The notes beneath the pieces are model-generated. The model did not search any database. It saw nothing but the letters and a program-made list of their open reading frames with translations, and had not been told where the DNA came from. Shown here one piece after another: positions 1 to 10,934 of a stretch of 64,000 nucleotides of DNA. The translations under genes were made by a program, and so were the position numbers. Origin of the DNA: Haliclona indistincta (Eukaryota > Porifera > Demospongiae > Haplosclerida > Chalinidae); assembly GCA_964017065.1 (NCBI GenBank), contig OZ024789.1, forward strand, positions 2,600,657 to 2,664,656. The letters run 5' to 3'. Positions within the stretch are counted from its first letter, which is position 1. The number at the start of each line of letters is the position of its first letter.

Positions 1-2
1 AT

Positions 3-1580
3 CATCAGCATCAGTATGACAAGTTTGAAAAACGTATGCAAGCGATTAAATTGTGCCTTGAAACTGTGTTGAGCAAGCGAATTCAAGAGTTCACTGACAG
101 ATTGTCTATTTTTGATGTAACAGAAAAAAATATTAAAGACCAGAGTGAAGTTGTAAAGGAAGGCATCGCTCAAACAATTCAGACGATTATCGACAATCTA
201 CAAAAGTCTAAAGAGTTCCATTTTGAGCAGGTCGAGAGAAATACACGTCAAAAACTGCAACTGAATTCGCTTGAACGAGGGAAAATCGAGAAGTCTTTGG
301 CTGAACTAATGAAATGCAAGGAGTTCGTTGAAGAAGAATTTGACATACGATCCCAATATCAGATTCAAGCAGCCAAAAATAGTTTGGTTAAACACATTTG
401 GGACACTTGCACGAAGATGAATAAAATTCATAGACCTATTGAAAAGGCAGATACTAGCTTCATGGTTGACCGTTCTGCTTACACCTTTCCTATTGGTGGT
501 GTTGTTAGCTCACTGAACTGTCAGGCAGTTTGTGAGTTGGCTTCCGTTGCTGTACCATCTCAAGCATTTGCTGGGCCTGGTCAAATGATATGCATTCCTG
601 TTACGATGCCAATCTCAGTATCACCTGAGCAGGTGACAACCACTCTCTCTCTTCAAGATAATATCTTCCATCCATCTGTGCTTGAGGTCGATGAAGGATA
701 TTTAGTGATTTGCCTGCAACCCAGATTCACTGGTCTGCACGAATTGAGTGTGAACATGAATGGAATTCCTGTCAAAGGTAGCCCTTTTATAATACCTGTG
801 CTGCCGTCAGCAGAAATGAGAGAGCATGGATTGGATGTGGTGGCAAGTGGTCTGAAATGCCCCCTTAACTCTGTAGTAACAGAAGATGGTAGAAAAATAG
901 TAGTCATAGAGATGGAAGGCAGCCGTGTGACTATTCTCACTACAACTGGTAGAGTGTTGCGACACTTTGGCAAGGATGGACAAGGGCCTGGAAAGTTTAC
1001 AAATTTACATTCTTTAGCTGTCTCTTCTAGTGATCATGTGTTTGTGGCTGATGTCAAATCAATCCAAAAATTTACGATCTCTGGAGCCCATGTTGCAACA
1101 TTACCAATAAGAGTACGTGGACTTGTGTTTCATCCTCAGAGTCAAAAATTGCTTACCATATCGAAGAACTACAGCATTGAAGTGTTCAATCTCAACCTCA
1201 CCCACTCACATTCTCTCTGTAAATCGAAATATTTTGTCGATGCATGTGATCTTGCAGTAGACACCAAAGGGATGGTGTATGTACTGACCATCAAGCATGG
1301 GATACACAAATTCTCGTTCAATTTAAGACAACACTTCTCTACTATCGAAGTCAATGACCAGCTTTGTCTAAAGAGTATCTGCGTTGACAATTATGGCAAT
1401 ATCTATGTTACCAATGTGAGCGCCATTGAAAAGTCAGTAATCATGCTCACTGCAGAGGGCGAGTGTGTAACAAAGTTTGGCAATCAAGGACGTAAAGTTC
1501 ATGGAATATCTGTCAACAATACCGGAGACTTGTTCGTGTGTTGCTACAATTCAGGAGAACTTGTGGTTTATAGAGCCTAA
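3..1580 (+). CDS. TRIM-NHL-type protein, 3' part (5' end outside window)
   Basis: The frame is open from base 3 to the stop at 1578-1580, and the codons before the first Met match the end of the B-box in the paralogue at 23613, so the gene starts upstream. Visible in order: the last B-box residues, a charged coiled coil (to about codon 110), a filamin/ABP280-type immunoglobulin-like domain (about codons 180-275, ending near GSPFIIPV), then NHL-type beta-propeller repeats to the end (for example GQGPGKF, FVADV, NIYVTNV). Proteins of this architecture (TRIM2/3/71 class) are usually RING E3 ligases or RNA-binding regulators; that role is family knowledge. Unlike its two paralogues in this window it carries no internal stop. 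It is a single exon as far as visible. Confidence 0.9.
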   Translation, partial: HQHQYDKFEKRMQAIKLCLETVLSKRIQEFTDRLSIFDVTEKNIKDQSEVVKEGIAQTIQTIIDNLQKSKEFHFEQVERNTRQKLQLNSLERGKIEKSLAELMKCKEFVEEEFDIRSQYQIQAAKNSLVKHIWDTCTKMNKIHRPIEKADTSFMVDRSAYTFPIGGVVSSLNCQAVCELASVAVPSQAFAGPGQMICIPVTMPISVSPEQVTTTLSLQDNIFHPSVLEVDEGYLVICLQPRFTGLHELSVNMNGIPVKGSPFIIPVLPSAEMREHGLDVVASGLKCPLNSVVTEDGRKIVVIEMEGSRVTILTTTGRVLRHFGKDGQGPGKFTNLHSLAVSSSDHVFVADVKSIQKFTISGAHVATLPIRVRGLVFHPQSQKLLTISKNYSIEVFNLNLTHSHSLCKSKYFVDACDLAVDTKGMVYVLTIKHGIHKFSFNLRQHFSTIEVNDQLCLKSICVDNYGNIYVTNVSAIEKSVIMLTAEGECVTKFGNQGRKVHGISVNNTGDLFVCCYNSGELVVYRA

Positions 1581-1976
1581 ACTAACTCTCTGTGGAGCTA
1601 TTGTTCACAGATGATAACATTGTAGTAGCATTTAAATTTGTAGTATTTTATCACAATTTATACTATGAAAGGTGTGAAAGGTTCGTGTGTACCAGTATAC
1701 CAAATACGGATGTGCAGCATTGCTACAATGTAGACGGTATACTACTGTGTAATCTATACTATTGTTAGTCTTCCATAAAATAATATCAATGAACTTACAT
1801 CATGCAATTTAGTGTCGTTACTTACCCGGAGATCTAGAGAGCAAAGTCATGGAACCCTTCTTGTGGACACCTCTAAAATAAAGGACATCCACTAATTCAC
1901 TCCTTATGAATAATATCAGTGAACGTAGTAAGAGTATGGATTCCGAAAGTTGTAGACTTCTGTATACATCAGACCC

Positions 1977-2315
1977 CATTTGGAGTATGCCTGTCAAGTC
2001 TGGGACCCTCATTTGAAAAAGGATTGAAGCTCTTGAGGCAGTTCAAAGATTTGCACTTAGGGCTTGTTGCAAAAGATGGGATGCACCATATGACATACTA
2101 TTGACTGAAAATAGAGAGCCATCTCTTTTGGACAGAAGAGCACACATGAAGCTATGTACTACGTATAAGATTATAAAAACTCTTATTAACTTCCCCAATG
2201 CACCTGCTGAGTTCAAGAGGTTCCCTTCTTCTTCAAGGTACCTGCATCCTCTCACCCTGCTTGATCATCAGTCTAAAGCTAACTCGTTCTCTGGTTACTT
2301 TTCCTTCTACTTGTA
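1977..2315 (+). pseudogene. Non-LTR retrotransposon (LINE) 3' relic
   Basis: Two frames read together give a typical end of a LINE reverse-transcriptase ORF. The first frame contains LEYACQVWDPHLKK and reaches a stop near 2029. After a one-base shift the second frame continues with IEALEAVQRFALRACCKRW, then DAPYDILL, SLLDRRAHMKLC and YKIIKTL, and ends at 2314. The pattern of an aromatic VWDPHL motif followed by LE.VQR.A.R is characteristic of the region after the RT palm in CR1/L2-like LINEs (from memory). No RT catalytic motif remains. The copy is truncated at its 5' end and frameshifted, and it abuts the palindromic element at 2349. Confidence 0.7.
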
Positions 2316-2348
2316 AAGCTTCGTTGAATACTCTTAATTTTGATATTA

Positions 2349-2829
2349 CAAGAAAGAAAAAAGATTTCTTACGAAATCAAAAGGATGTAGGGATGGAGAT
2401 GCACTGAAGAAATCTGCCACTGGTCCACAATGTAAACCAACAAGCTATAGATAACAAGGAATGGTAACACATATACGATTGACTGGATCATAATAGACCA
2501 TCATCCCTACATCAGTGGCTGCAGTTCAAGTTAGTTATAGCTAGCCGGCTGTTGAAGAACATACATGCATGCATGCATGGCTTGCATTAAATTAGTCTTT
2601 ATTATTTTTTGTGATGAATTAAGTTTGCATGATGGCTGATTATCTCATAATTTTTACAGCCACTGATGTAGGGATGATGGTCTATTATGATCCAGTCAAT
2701 CGTATATGTGTTACCATTCCTTGTTATCTATAGCTTGTTAGTTTACATTGTGGACCAGTGGCAGATTTCTTCAGTGCATCTCCATCCCTACATCCTTTTG
2801 ATTTCGTAAGAAATCTTTTTTCTTTCTTG
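2349..2829. mobile_element. Palindromic MITE, copy 1 (173-base arms)
   Basis: The left arm 2349-2521 is an almost exact reverse complement of the right arm 2657-2829, around a 135-base AT-rich loop with no ORF. Related arms recur at 17716-18065 and at 63800-64000 (for example ATCCCTACATCAGTGGCTG and its complement), so this is a repeat family. No clear target-site duplication was found. Confidence 0.85.
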
Positions 2830-4400
2830 TTTGTGTCCTTTTTTCTTAAAATTTATTTATTCACGGATTATTTTTTTCTATTAATATTAAAATTACTTAT
2901 TATCAAAGTTTCTTATTAAGAAAAATAATTTTATTGTTAACATGTTTCTATTATAAGCTATGAAGATATTGGTTCATCAATTACTGCATGCATCAGTGCA
3001 TGGACACCGTGCCGCACCGCACTAGCTCAATATACTCCAGCCGTAGTTCGTAGTATCATAGCTTATGAGAAATATGGCTTAATCAATAAGTTTATTGACA
3101 GGGCGGGGACTAAAAGTCAACCTCATAATCACTTTCATTATCCGACTTCATACTCAAGTGTCATTATTCCAAGTTCATTGAATTTCATCTTGTGAGTCTT
3201 GTTGCCATGGATATGGGAGCGGTCTTCAGTCACGTGAGGTACAATTTTTCCTGTCCGTTAAAATAGCAATTGCTGTTCTGAGGTAAGATCGATCGCCATG
3301 GACGATGTCATTGTGCTAGCCTACTAATCATTCATGTGGCAAATCAGCATCCAGGAAAACCGTTGCAGAGTGCATTGTTCAATAATGTTCTGTACGTTTG
3401 TGGGCCGCAAAGACTGGTCCATTTAATTTTACCGTTTCAGTGAAACGCGTCGATTTCTCGCTCCGACAATTCGGAGAAAACAGCCACATTCAAAACCCTA
3501 AGTGTATAAATCGATTCTGAAATTTTCTTATAGAGAGACTGAGATGCAGTAACTAAAGTGACCGAAACTTCGATGATTGTCAGTTATAATAATTTATTAT
3601 TAAAATTATTTTTATTAAAAAGATTATCATAAATATTAAGTTAAGAAGCTATTGTGTTGGATCAATCAATGTCATTAGTATCATCACCTGCAACAATAAA
3701 AAAATAAGTCAGTCAATCAATTGCAAATTGTAGTTATTCTAGTACCTTTAGTTCATCTTTGGAAAAACTATGAGACTGTCTCAGTTTCTCCAAATGTGAC
3801 GTTAGGAATTTTAAACCAGCAGCCACAATGGATACTTAGCCACTCTACCAACGACAAGGTGCAGTCTCACAGAGTGGAAAAATTATTTGGTCTTATATAA
3901 AGACCACGCACATATACTAGTGCGATTGAACCATCTGTAAGAGACAATAATGTAATAATCATGTGCACAGATAGCGAAGCATACAGACAACACTATACTT
4001 CACATGTTGTTGACAAGGATTGGCTCTCAAAAATTTGATTGAATGGTGTCCACTGGGCGAGTGTGTACATTCATGTGCACACAATTATGCACATGCATAC
4101 CGGGAACATGACAACCTCTTTTTTATGAACACACTCAAGCTCAGCTGATCATTGGTTGGAGGACAAGGTGGAGTTATAGCAGAGGAGCACTGGTCATTTA
4201 TCAATACTGATACCCGGTATTAACACCTCACAGCGAACATGTCACCCCAATAACTCCACATATGGTGCTCTATAGGGGTGAACCACCAGTGGTCGACCAA
4301 ATCAAATGCATGATTGATGGAGAACAGAAACTTTTAGCATGCTCATCCGTCACTCTGTACAGAGCTCAATACATTTCACTTTACATGGTAATGTAGAACA
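2830..4400. other. Non-coding stretch, nothing recognised
   Basis: AT-rich sequence between the palindromic element and the Helitron ORFs, with no ORF of interest on either strand. The right part presumably contains the 3' end of the Helitron, but no CTRR-plus-hairpin terminus could be placed with confidence. Confidence 0.5.
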
Positions 4401-4403
4401 TGA

Positions 4404-7400
4404 CTATACAGTTGGAGATAATGTTCTAAGGACAACATCATAATGCCCAGGGAGATATCTCAAATACATTGCTCTTTGTGTTCTGTCATCGGGCAAGGTT
4501 CTATCAACAGAATGTGGACTAAACCTGTACCAATTTTGATCTTGTGTACTGTAGGTAAAAATGCACGTGTTGATGAGATGAGATAAGGTTATTATCTCAA
4601 TGTCAGAGCCCCAAGTCTTATTTTGATTCATTTTAGTACGCTCTATGTACTGTTGTACACTTGAGTAACCTGCAAACAAATCATACTGGTGAGCATACAA
4701 CAGATAGGAGATTGCTACCATATGATCTAATATAGCTTGGCGTACTGCCATGTGCTGAGCTTGTGAACCAGTGATCACATATGAAAAGGAACGGAACATA
4801 CAGTTCCCATCACCAACTATGTCTTTAGTATGGTTGTGATCAGGTGGAGTGAGAGGCACACTAGCACCACCACCTCTATGTCTGGGTGGTGGATGATGGT
4901 GTTCTAGACCAAGAGTAGCGCAAGCGTTTTGTTGCCAATCTAAGTCTACAGGATAGTAGTTGTACGGCCATCTTTGTGTACGTGCTGGATCAAATGACCC
5001 TGTAATTAAGCAATCATCATTTTGTGTACTAGCAGTAGTGTGAAGTTGCTTGTTAGGAGCACTACTATTACAAGCTCTTTTGGCTGGTTTAGCAGTTTGA
5101 ACAGGCACAGATCGTTTACGCTGAGTGCCCAGGGTGCTAACAGGTGCTGTTTGTTGCTTGGTAGCGGTTTGTGAGCATTTTATTTTCTTGCTGGGAACAA
5201 CCACAGTATCTACTTGGTCAGTATCAGGTTTTCCAACAAGCTTACGTTTAGAAGCCTGTTGAACAGGAATGGTGTACAGAGGAAGATCAGGTCTATACAT
5301 TTTACGTAGACGATTATACTCCTCTAAAGATTGATTGCTGACTATAATGGACTTTGGATCAAATGAGAGGAGATGCAAGCCCGTGAGTGATCTTACTCTT
5401 GACAAAGCAACATAAGCCATTGCAGCACAAAAAACTTTGTCCGACAGATCAATAATGGCATGGTTCAGGGACAATCCCTGTGACTTGTGTATAGTAACAG
5501 CATATGCCAAAATCAACGGAAATTGTTCTCGACGAACATAGTAGTTTTTCATAACAACGAATCTGCTCTTGACCCTTTCAACCTGATATGGGCTGGTCAG
5601 GTGATCAAATTGTACAGTTACAAATTGTTTAGTTATTGCAGTAACTGTACCCAATGAACCATTGACTAGACCTTTCTTTGTGTCAACGTTACGGCGTAAC
5701 ATAACACGTGCTCCAATAGCTAACACTAGAATACTTTGCAGTCCTCCAGTCATGTTGCAATCATGGTTTAATTTATGGAGCTGTTTGTCAGCAGTTTTTG
5801 TCCACTTAAGTTTACTGACAGTTTCGTCAACATCATCAGTACATTCTAGTTCGAATGATTTACCAGGAAGAGATTTGAGCATTTTATTGTTTAGCTCGTC
5901 ACATTGCTTGCGAGTAGGAAAAAACGTTACTACCATTATTCCTTGTTCTTGCAACTCAGCAATTTTCTCAGTCAATGAGCAAGTAAACACTCTTGATTGG
6001 AGAGTGCTAATGGTGGAGCTTGTAACTTCACCAATTCTAATACCATTAAGCAGCATTGCATAGTCTTTATCACCTTTCTGGCGCTCATTGATGGTTAGCT
6101 CATCGTATACAACAGTTTCTTCCCAAATATCGGGAGAGGTTGCACAGCCTATTCTGTACTTGACTACAGTGTCAGGTACAGGTGAAAATACTGGTTGACC
6201 ACCAACAGGCTCAAGTTGAAGCAAATCACCGAATACAATCATATTTCGTGCTCCAAAGTAGTCAACACCTCCATATAGCTCATTCAAGCGTAGATGAATG
6301 TATGCTAGATTGAGGCTACTAACCATTGAAATTTCATCTACAATGAATAATTTCACATTACGCAGAGCTGTTTTCATCACTTTGTGTGCAGCTTTTGGTA
6401 AAGACCAATGAACGGCTGACCTACCCCCGTGCTGGACAGGTAGCTGAAATAACCGGTGGATAGTCATGCCACCAACATTAAACGCAGCTAAACCTGTTGG
6501 TGCAGTTATGGCACATGAGCAATCAGTACTAGGCCACAGTTGAGCTACAAATGCTTTGATTGTCTCGATAAGAAATGATTTACCTGTTCCAGCGACACCT
6601 GTGACAAACATGCACAATGGAGGTAAGTCACAAGAACAATCATTTGTTTCATGTTGTTGCACATGTATCATATGCTCTTTGACTTTGTCAAATATTCGCC
6701 TCTGATCTGCATTCAACATGTTGGTCCTATCGGAAAGACTAAGCGTGTCTTCACACTTAGTGACCATGCTTACAGCATCCTGCATTGCAGCAACTGCTTC
6801 ACAGATTAGCTGTGGCTCACTATCAACCTTTTGCTCTGGACAATCAGATTGTCTGGCTTCATTGATTAGTTTAACACTACGATTACATTCAAGCATCTGC
6901 TGTAATCGAGTGTGGTGAGTCAAGCAACGGTGTTCACCAGTGTCAGGAAAATGACGATTAAATGCTTCTTCAGCAGTTTCGTCTTCTAGTAAAAGCTCAC
7001 TCTCATTTCGGAAAGGCACAAAAAGCATGATTAGAGAATAGTAATAATCTTCTTTCTGATTTTCATTTCTCAAATCATATAACTTGTGATTGGGTAACAC
7101 AGGTTTGCCGCGCCTTTTGAATTCAGTTTGTTTCACGCCTTTGACAATAGTGTGATACCAACTATAATTAGCGACAATGTCGTAAAGACACACGTCCTCA
7201 AGCTTATCAGGACGATTGGGATAGTATGTGTCTACAAGATTCGACTCAAATAAATCCTCACTATCAGGATCTGATTTTGAAAGCTCCGTCAAAGCTGCGT
7301 GACTTTTGAGTCGTCTATTTCGTTTGTGAGGCATAGATACATTTACAAACTGTATCGCTTCCGATTTTTCAGTCAAGTGGTCACCCAACAACAAGTCGGC

Positions 7401-8945
7401 AGCCTCATACAAACCACACTCTCGTGAGCTCAAAGCTTTCATTCCAAATTTGTAGAGCTTGCTATAAATGCTCTTACTGTCTTGGATTTCTCTCCAAATG
7501 TCTTGCATGTTGCTTCTTTCTGCTTTAGTGACATACCCACTAACGTAATGAGCTAATGCAAGAGAAGACTCTGACACAAACTGTATGTCAATGTTAGCTT
7601 TCCACAATAACAGAATCAGAGGATTATAGTCATTCACTCTAACCTCTGACTCTGTTCGTGGAAGTTCGTAGATTTTCTTACGAGTTTTAAGAGAGTCTTC
7701 TACAGAGTGCACAATACCTGTTTCACAAGCTGGACGAGGAAAGCCAAACTTACAGTAAGTTATGAACGTACTGCCGACCTTTCGTCTGCGCTTGCAATAT
7801 GCACTACACTTATGCATTTGATATCTTGTGACGAGCTCATGCAATTCAGGACTGGTTTTCTTGTCAGGAATGTGACAAGTAACCCTTTCCTGGATCCATT
7901 TCAATACAACAGCAGAGTCATCACAGCCAATAACAGGTGCATCTTTTATCCACAACAGGACGTGGTAATGAGGTGCACCTCTGGCTTGATACTCCTTCTT
8001 CCAGTAGAAGTGCTCTACTTCACCCAATATCTGACCTTTACAAATGACAATGCGGAAGAAGGCATGAAATTTCTCAGAAAATTTTCGAGAAACCGATATA
8101 GGATCTTCTGTGCAAAGTCTTCCCATATCGTAACTTGGAGAGACATTGTTTACCTTCCTGAGGTAACGAGCCATGTCACTCCACTCATATTCAGCACAAC
8201 TGAATGTGAGAAACAATGTTGGTGATCCCCAGTTACGCACCATGCACTTGAGATCACTCTTACGCTGCCACCAGTACTGTTTGCTACCGCGTACTGACTG
8301 AAGCATTGTGAAGAGGCTTGCTTCTAACCGTTCATCAGAGGCTTCAACCTTAGCTAGTAGCTGCTTAACAGACATAGCAACTCCTCGTGAGGAATGAAGG
8401 ACATTGTAGACGCCGTTACCTACTTCACGTAGGGTTTTTTGATTCAGCAGATAAAATACATATGAGGCATCTTTGCGAAATCGCGAGTCTTTGTTATGCA
8501 AACGCTGTTTGACAAACTCGCTAAAGCTCAAAGTGATTTCTTTGTTGCGAGGATGATTCTCACCAAATTGCCCATTTGGGTAGAGTACAGGAAAGCACAT
8601 AACATCCAAGTCTTTCAATCTACTGTGAATAGGTGCTTCTGTAACATTAACCAACTTGTATTGGTCTATGTCAGAAACAGTTGGAATCTGATTATCTAAA
8701 TACCTAATAGTATAGGACTGATAACCAGCTATATCGTCAGCAGTAGCCTTATCTAGCATCTTAGTGGTTGCATTGTTAGCCACTTCGATTACTTTTTGTG
8801 TAGTTTCATCGAGGCTGTCTGCTTCTACTGACTTATAAAGTTTGTGAATCTCTTTCAGCTTTCTTATAGCTGCTTTCACACGTTCTATATTGACCAGTGA
8901 ACGCCAGACAACATTAGTTTTTGTGGGTTTACCATTCACAACCAT
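4404..8945 (-). CDS. Helitron Rep-helicase with C-terminal OTU protease domain
   Basis: The 1513-residue frame has the Helitron order. A Helitron-like N region at about residues 105-340 is followed by an HUH relaxase motif, HYHVLLW (326-332), and a two-tyrosine motif, YVSGYVTK (467-474). A PIF1-family SF1 helicase follows, with Walker A GVAGTGKS (783-790) and DEIS (870-873). The C-terminus is an OTU-like cysteine protease with GDGNCMFRS and a terminal GHYDVV histidine. Helitrons transpose by rolling circle using this protein; the OTU domain is known from animal Helitron2/Helentron types. The open frame begins inside the neighbouring ORF because a 10-base tandem duplication at about 8930-8950 shifted the frame. 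The body of the ORF has no stop, so the copy looks young. Confidence 0.92.
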   Translation of the reverse strand: MVVNGKPTKTNVVWRSLVNIERVKAAIRKLKEIHKLYKSVEADSLDETTQKVIEVANNATTKMLDKATADDIAGYQSYTIRYLDNQIPTVSDIDQYKLVNVTEAPIHSRLKDLDVMCFPVLYPNGQFGENHPRNKEITLSFSEFVKQRLHNKDSRFRKDASYVFYLLNQKTLREVGNGVYNVLHSSRGVAMSVKQLLAKVEASDERLEASLFTMLQSVRGSKQYWWQRKSDLKCMVRNWGSPTLFLTFSCAEYEWSDMARYLRKVNNVSPSYDMGRLCTEDPISVSRKFSEKFHAFFRIVICKGQILGEVEHFYWKKEYQARGAPHYHVLLWIKDAPVIGCDDSAVVLKWIQERVTCHIPDKKTSPELHELVTRYQMHKCSAYCKRRRKVGSTFITYCKFGFPRPACETGIVHSVEDSLKTRKKIYELPRTESEVRVNDYNPLILLLWKANIDIQFVSESSLALAHYVSGYVTKAERSNMQDIWREIQDSKSIYSKLYKFGMKALSSRECGLYEAADLLLGDHLTEKSEAIQFVNVSMPHKRNRRLKSHAALTELSKSDPDSEDLFESNLVDTYYPNRPDKLEDVCLYDIVANYSWYHTIVKGVKQTEFKRRGKPVLPNHKLYDLRNENQKEDYYYSLIMLFVPFRNESELLLEDETAEEAFNRHFPDTGEHRCLTHHTRLQQMLECNRSVKLINEARQSDCPEQKVDSEPQLICEAVAAMQDAVSMVTKCEDTLSLSDRTNMLNADQRRIFDKVKEHMIHVQQHETNDCSCDLPPLCMFVTGVAGTGKSFLIETIKAFVAQLWPSTDCSCAITAPTGLAAFNVGGMTIHRLFQLPVQHGGRSAVHWSLPKAAHKVMKTALRNVKLFIVDEISMVSSLNLAYIHLRLNELYGGVDYFGARNMIVFGDLLQLEPVGGQPVFSPVPDTVVKYRIGCATSPDIWEETVVYDELTINERQKGDKDYAMLLNGIRIGEVTSSTISTLQSRVFTCSLTEKIAELQEQGIMVVTFFPTRKQCDELNNKMLKSLPGKSFELECTDDVDETVSKLKWTKTADKQLHKLNHDCNMTGGLQSILVLAIGARVMLRRNVDTKKGLVNGSLGTVTAITKQFVTVQFDHLTSPYQVERVKSRFVVMKNYYVRREQFPLILAYAVTIHKSQGLSLNHAIIDLSDKVFCAAMAYVALSRVRSLTGLHLLSFDPKSIIVSNQSLEEYNRLRKMYRPDLPLYTIPVQQASKRKLVGKPDTDQVDTVVVPSKKIKCSQTATKQQTAPVSTLGTQRKRSVPVQTAKPAKRACNSSAPNKQLHTTASTQNDDCLITGSFDPARTQRWPYNYYPVDLDWQQNACATLGLEHHHPPPRHRGGGASVPLTPPDHNHTKDIVGDGNCMFRSFSYVITGSQAQHMAVRQAILDHMVAISYLLYAHQYDLFAGYSSVQQYIERTKMNQNKTWGSDIEIITLSHLINTCIFTYSTQDQNWYRFSPHSVDRTLPDDRTQRAMYLRYLPGHYDVVLRTLSPTV

Positions 8946-9504
8946 TCACAACTATGTACAACTCTGGTGATGCAACACCAGACTTTGCCGATCCTTCAAC
9001 ATTGGACAGCGTTTCACACGTTTTATTGAATGGTAAAGGCAGAAAAAATACACTACCCTTGCAAGCTTTCAATGAGTTGTACACAGGCACTTTGCAGGTG
9101 TATGTGCCTAATCTAACTACTGTCTGAAAGCATTTAGCAAGCTGAATGAACTGTTTGCTAAGGGCATCGAGTTTATCAAGCTCAGATGGAATGGGTACAG
9201 TTTCTAAACCATTTAAAACACATCGTGGTGGCAATAAATCGGCTTTGATTTTGGGTTTACAGTAGCTACACATATAGAGTGTTTCATCCTCGCCTGGAGG
9301 AGTGTGCTTCAGTATATAGTCTACTAGCTCTGACCCAATGTCCGAATCAAAATGCTTTGAGAAGTTGGCTTTTGTGACAGATTTTCTCTGAAACAAGCAT
9401 TGACAGCTACAACACACGTTTTCCGCATCGTCATTCCACTCTTTCTCAAGTTGGGATATGACTAAAGCATGCTGTAACTGCAAGGTGGTTTCTAAGTTGA
9501 GCAC
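8929..9504 (-). CDS. Helitron protein, N-terminal Cys-rich segment (split by frameshift)
   Basis: A 191-residue frame with paired cysteines (CCSCQCLF, then CSYCKPK) and a C-terminal region resembling the DUF6570-type segment that precedes the Rep domain in animal Helitrons (family recall, not searched). It ends 17 bases into the Rep-helicase frame. The sequence at the joint contains the decamer GTTGTGAATG twice in tandem; removing one copy would continue this frame straight into the next. It begins with a GTG within the last codons of the upstream ORF (13-base overlap), so a second frame change probably lies near 9495. Confidence 0.75.
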   Translation of the reverse strand: MLNLETTLQLQHALVISQLEKEWNDDAENVCCSCQCLFQRKSVTKANFSKHFDSDIGSELVDYILKHTPPGEDETLYMCSYCKPKIKADLLPPRCVLNGLETVPIPSELDKLDALSKQFIQLAKCFQTVVRLGTYTCKVPVYNSLKACKGSVFFLPLPFNKTCETLSNVEGSAKSGVASPELYIVVNGCEW

Positions 9505-10934
9505 TCAAAAAACGAGTTGTTTATTGAGGAGCCTTCCCCGTCAACACAATCATTAGTTGTTAGCAACTCGTCAAAGCTTTTCTCAGTTGCACAAAGTAAA
9601 TGCTTGAAATCACCTTCGCCTAGGGCACGATCAATGCCAGCAAGGGATTCGTGACTTGCCTTTGCACGATATACTCGACGCATAAACGTTCTCAGTACTT
9701 TATGATGTGCTGAAGCTGCTCGTAAAATACGAAGCTCACTATTACACATACTACCAGTTTGATGACATGCCAGAGAATGACCAATCATTTGGCGTTCATT
9801 TGGGCAGTCATCGCATGATTGTAATGCTTGTCGTAACTCATGCATTGGAAGAGTAAAGGCATTCTTTATTCTAACAATTGCATTGACTTCATCATCAGTG
9901 ATCGGCTTACAATCACTGGTACACGGCATTTCATCACGAGGCTGGCTGGAAGGATCAATACGATCAGGCACATCTGAATCATCATCATCCTTTACATACG
10001 ATGCTTCATAGAAGTATGGATCACATGAGTTTTTGTGATGAATGCCTTCACCAAAATCATCTCTGCTTTTCATGCTCTTTGCATTGATACTTTTAGCAGA
10101 TTTAATCAATTCAGCAGCATATTCCTTACGCTTCTTTAAGGCCTCGTGAACCAGCCTACGAGCTGCTATTCTACATGCAACACGATAAGAGATTCTAGCC
10201 AATCGCTTTGCTATAGGCTGCTCTTTAAAAGCTTTCGTAACTTCGGTTCTTGCTTTACGATTTGCTAGCAATTCCCTCATTACTTCATTAATGTACATTT
10301 CCTTTACACTAGATTTTGGAGGAGACAAATAGTATTTGATTCTCCTAGTGTGGGAAATGATTTCTTTGTGTTTAGCATAGTACGCCATACAAGCTTGTGT
10401 CTTAACCTTCGTGTTTTTGAGATACCAAACACGTGATGACACTTTCTTTTGATGCGAACTATTACGGTACTTTGCCCTACGTTGTGCTTTGATTTTATCT
10501 GATTTACTATGGTACCTGGACAAAGCAGCAACCTTCTTGGCAGTTGAATCTTTCAAATAAGCCTGCTTTGCAGCAATCTTTGACGCCATTTTTTTAGTCT
10601 CCGGGTTTTTTTCATAAGCGTGCTTTGAAGCAATCTTTGACGCCATTTTTTTAGTCTCCGGGTTTTTTTCATAAGCGTGCTTTGCAGCAATCTTTGACGC
10701 CAATTTCTTAAGCTGAGGATTCTTGTCATAAGCTTGCTTTGCAGCAATCCTTGACACCAATTTCTTAAGCTGAGGATTTTTGTCATACGCCTTCTTCGAA
10801 GCAATTTTAGATGCTGCTTTCTTAGACTCAGAATTGATATCATATGCTTCCTTTCTCTCAGCTAGTATTTTATATCTATTCTCTCCATAACGTTGCTGAT
10901 CGTAAGTGTGTTTTCTACGTGTTTTACTAGGCAT
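9492..10934 (-). CDS. Helitron-associated basic repeat protein
   Basis: A 480-residue frame from the ATG at 10934 (sequence MPSKTRRKH); the frame is open for 29 further codons upstream, but this Met starts the basic domain. Residues about 30-130 contain about five 19-residue repeats of the form K-NP-KK-SKIAAK-AY, encoded by 57-base tandem units at 10555-10850, two of them almost identical. The C-terminal half has cysteine pairs (CDDCPNE, then H and C spaced further on). Lys/Tyr/Asn repeat proteins of this kind precede Rep in some invertebrate Helitrons (recall). The ORF lies directly upstream of the Rep frames and in the same orientation. It may be the true N-terminus of one large Helitron polyprotein. 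Confidence 0.7.
   Translation of the reverse strand: MPSKTRRKHTYDQQRYGENRYKILAERKEAYDINSESKKAASKIASKKAYDKNPQLKKLVSRIAAKQAYDKNPQLKKLASKIAAKHAYEKNPETKKMASKIASKHAYEKNPETKKMASKIAAKQAYLKDSTAKKVAALSRYHSKSDKIKAQRRAKYRNSSHQKKVSSRVWYLKNTKVKTQACMAYYAKHKEIISHTRRIKYYLSPPKSSVKEMYINEVMRELLANRKARTEVTKAFKEQPIAKRLARISYRVACRIAARRLVHEALKKRKEYAAELIKSAKSINAKSMKSRDDFGEGIHHKNSCDPYFYEASYVKDDDDSDVPDRIDPSSQPRDEMPCTSDCKPITDDEVNAIVRIKNAFTLPMHELRQALQSCDDCPNERQMIGHSLACHQTGSMCNSELRILRAASAHHKVLRTFMRRVYRAKASHESLAGIDRALGEGDFKHLLCATEKSFDELLTTNDCVDGEGSSINNSFFECST

Noticed and set aside
4404..8945. DNA-virus origin for the OTU/helicase ORF
   Set aside because: The HUH two-tyrosine motif with PIF1-type helicase is diagnostic of Helitrons.
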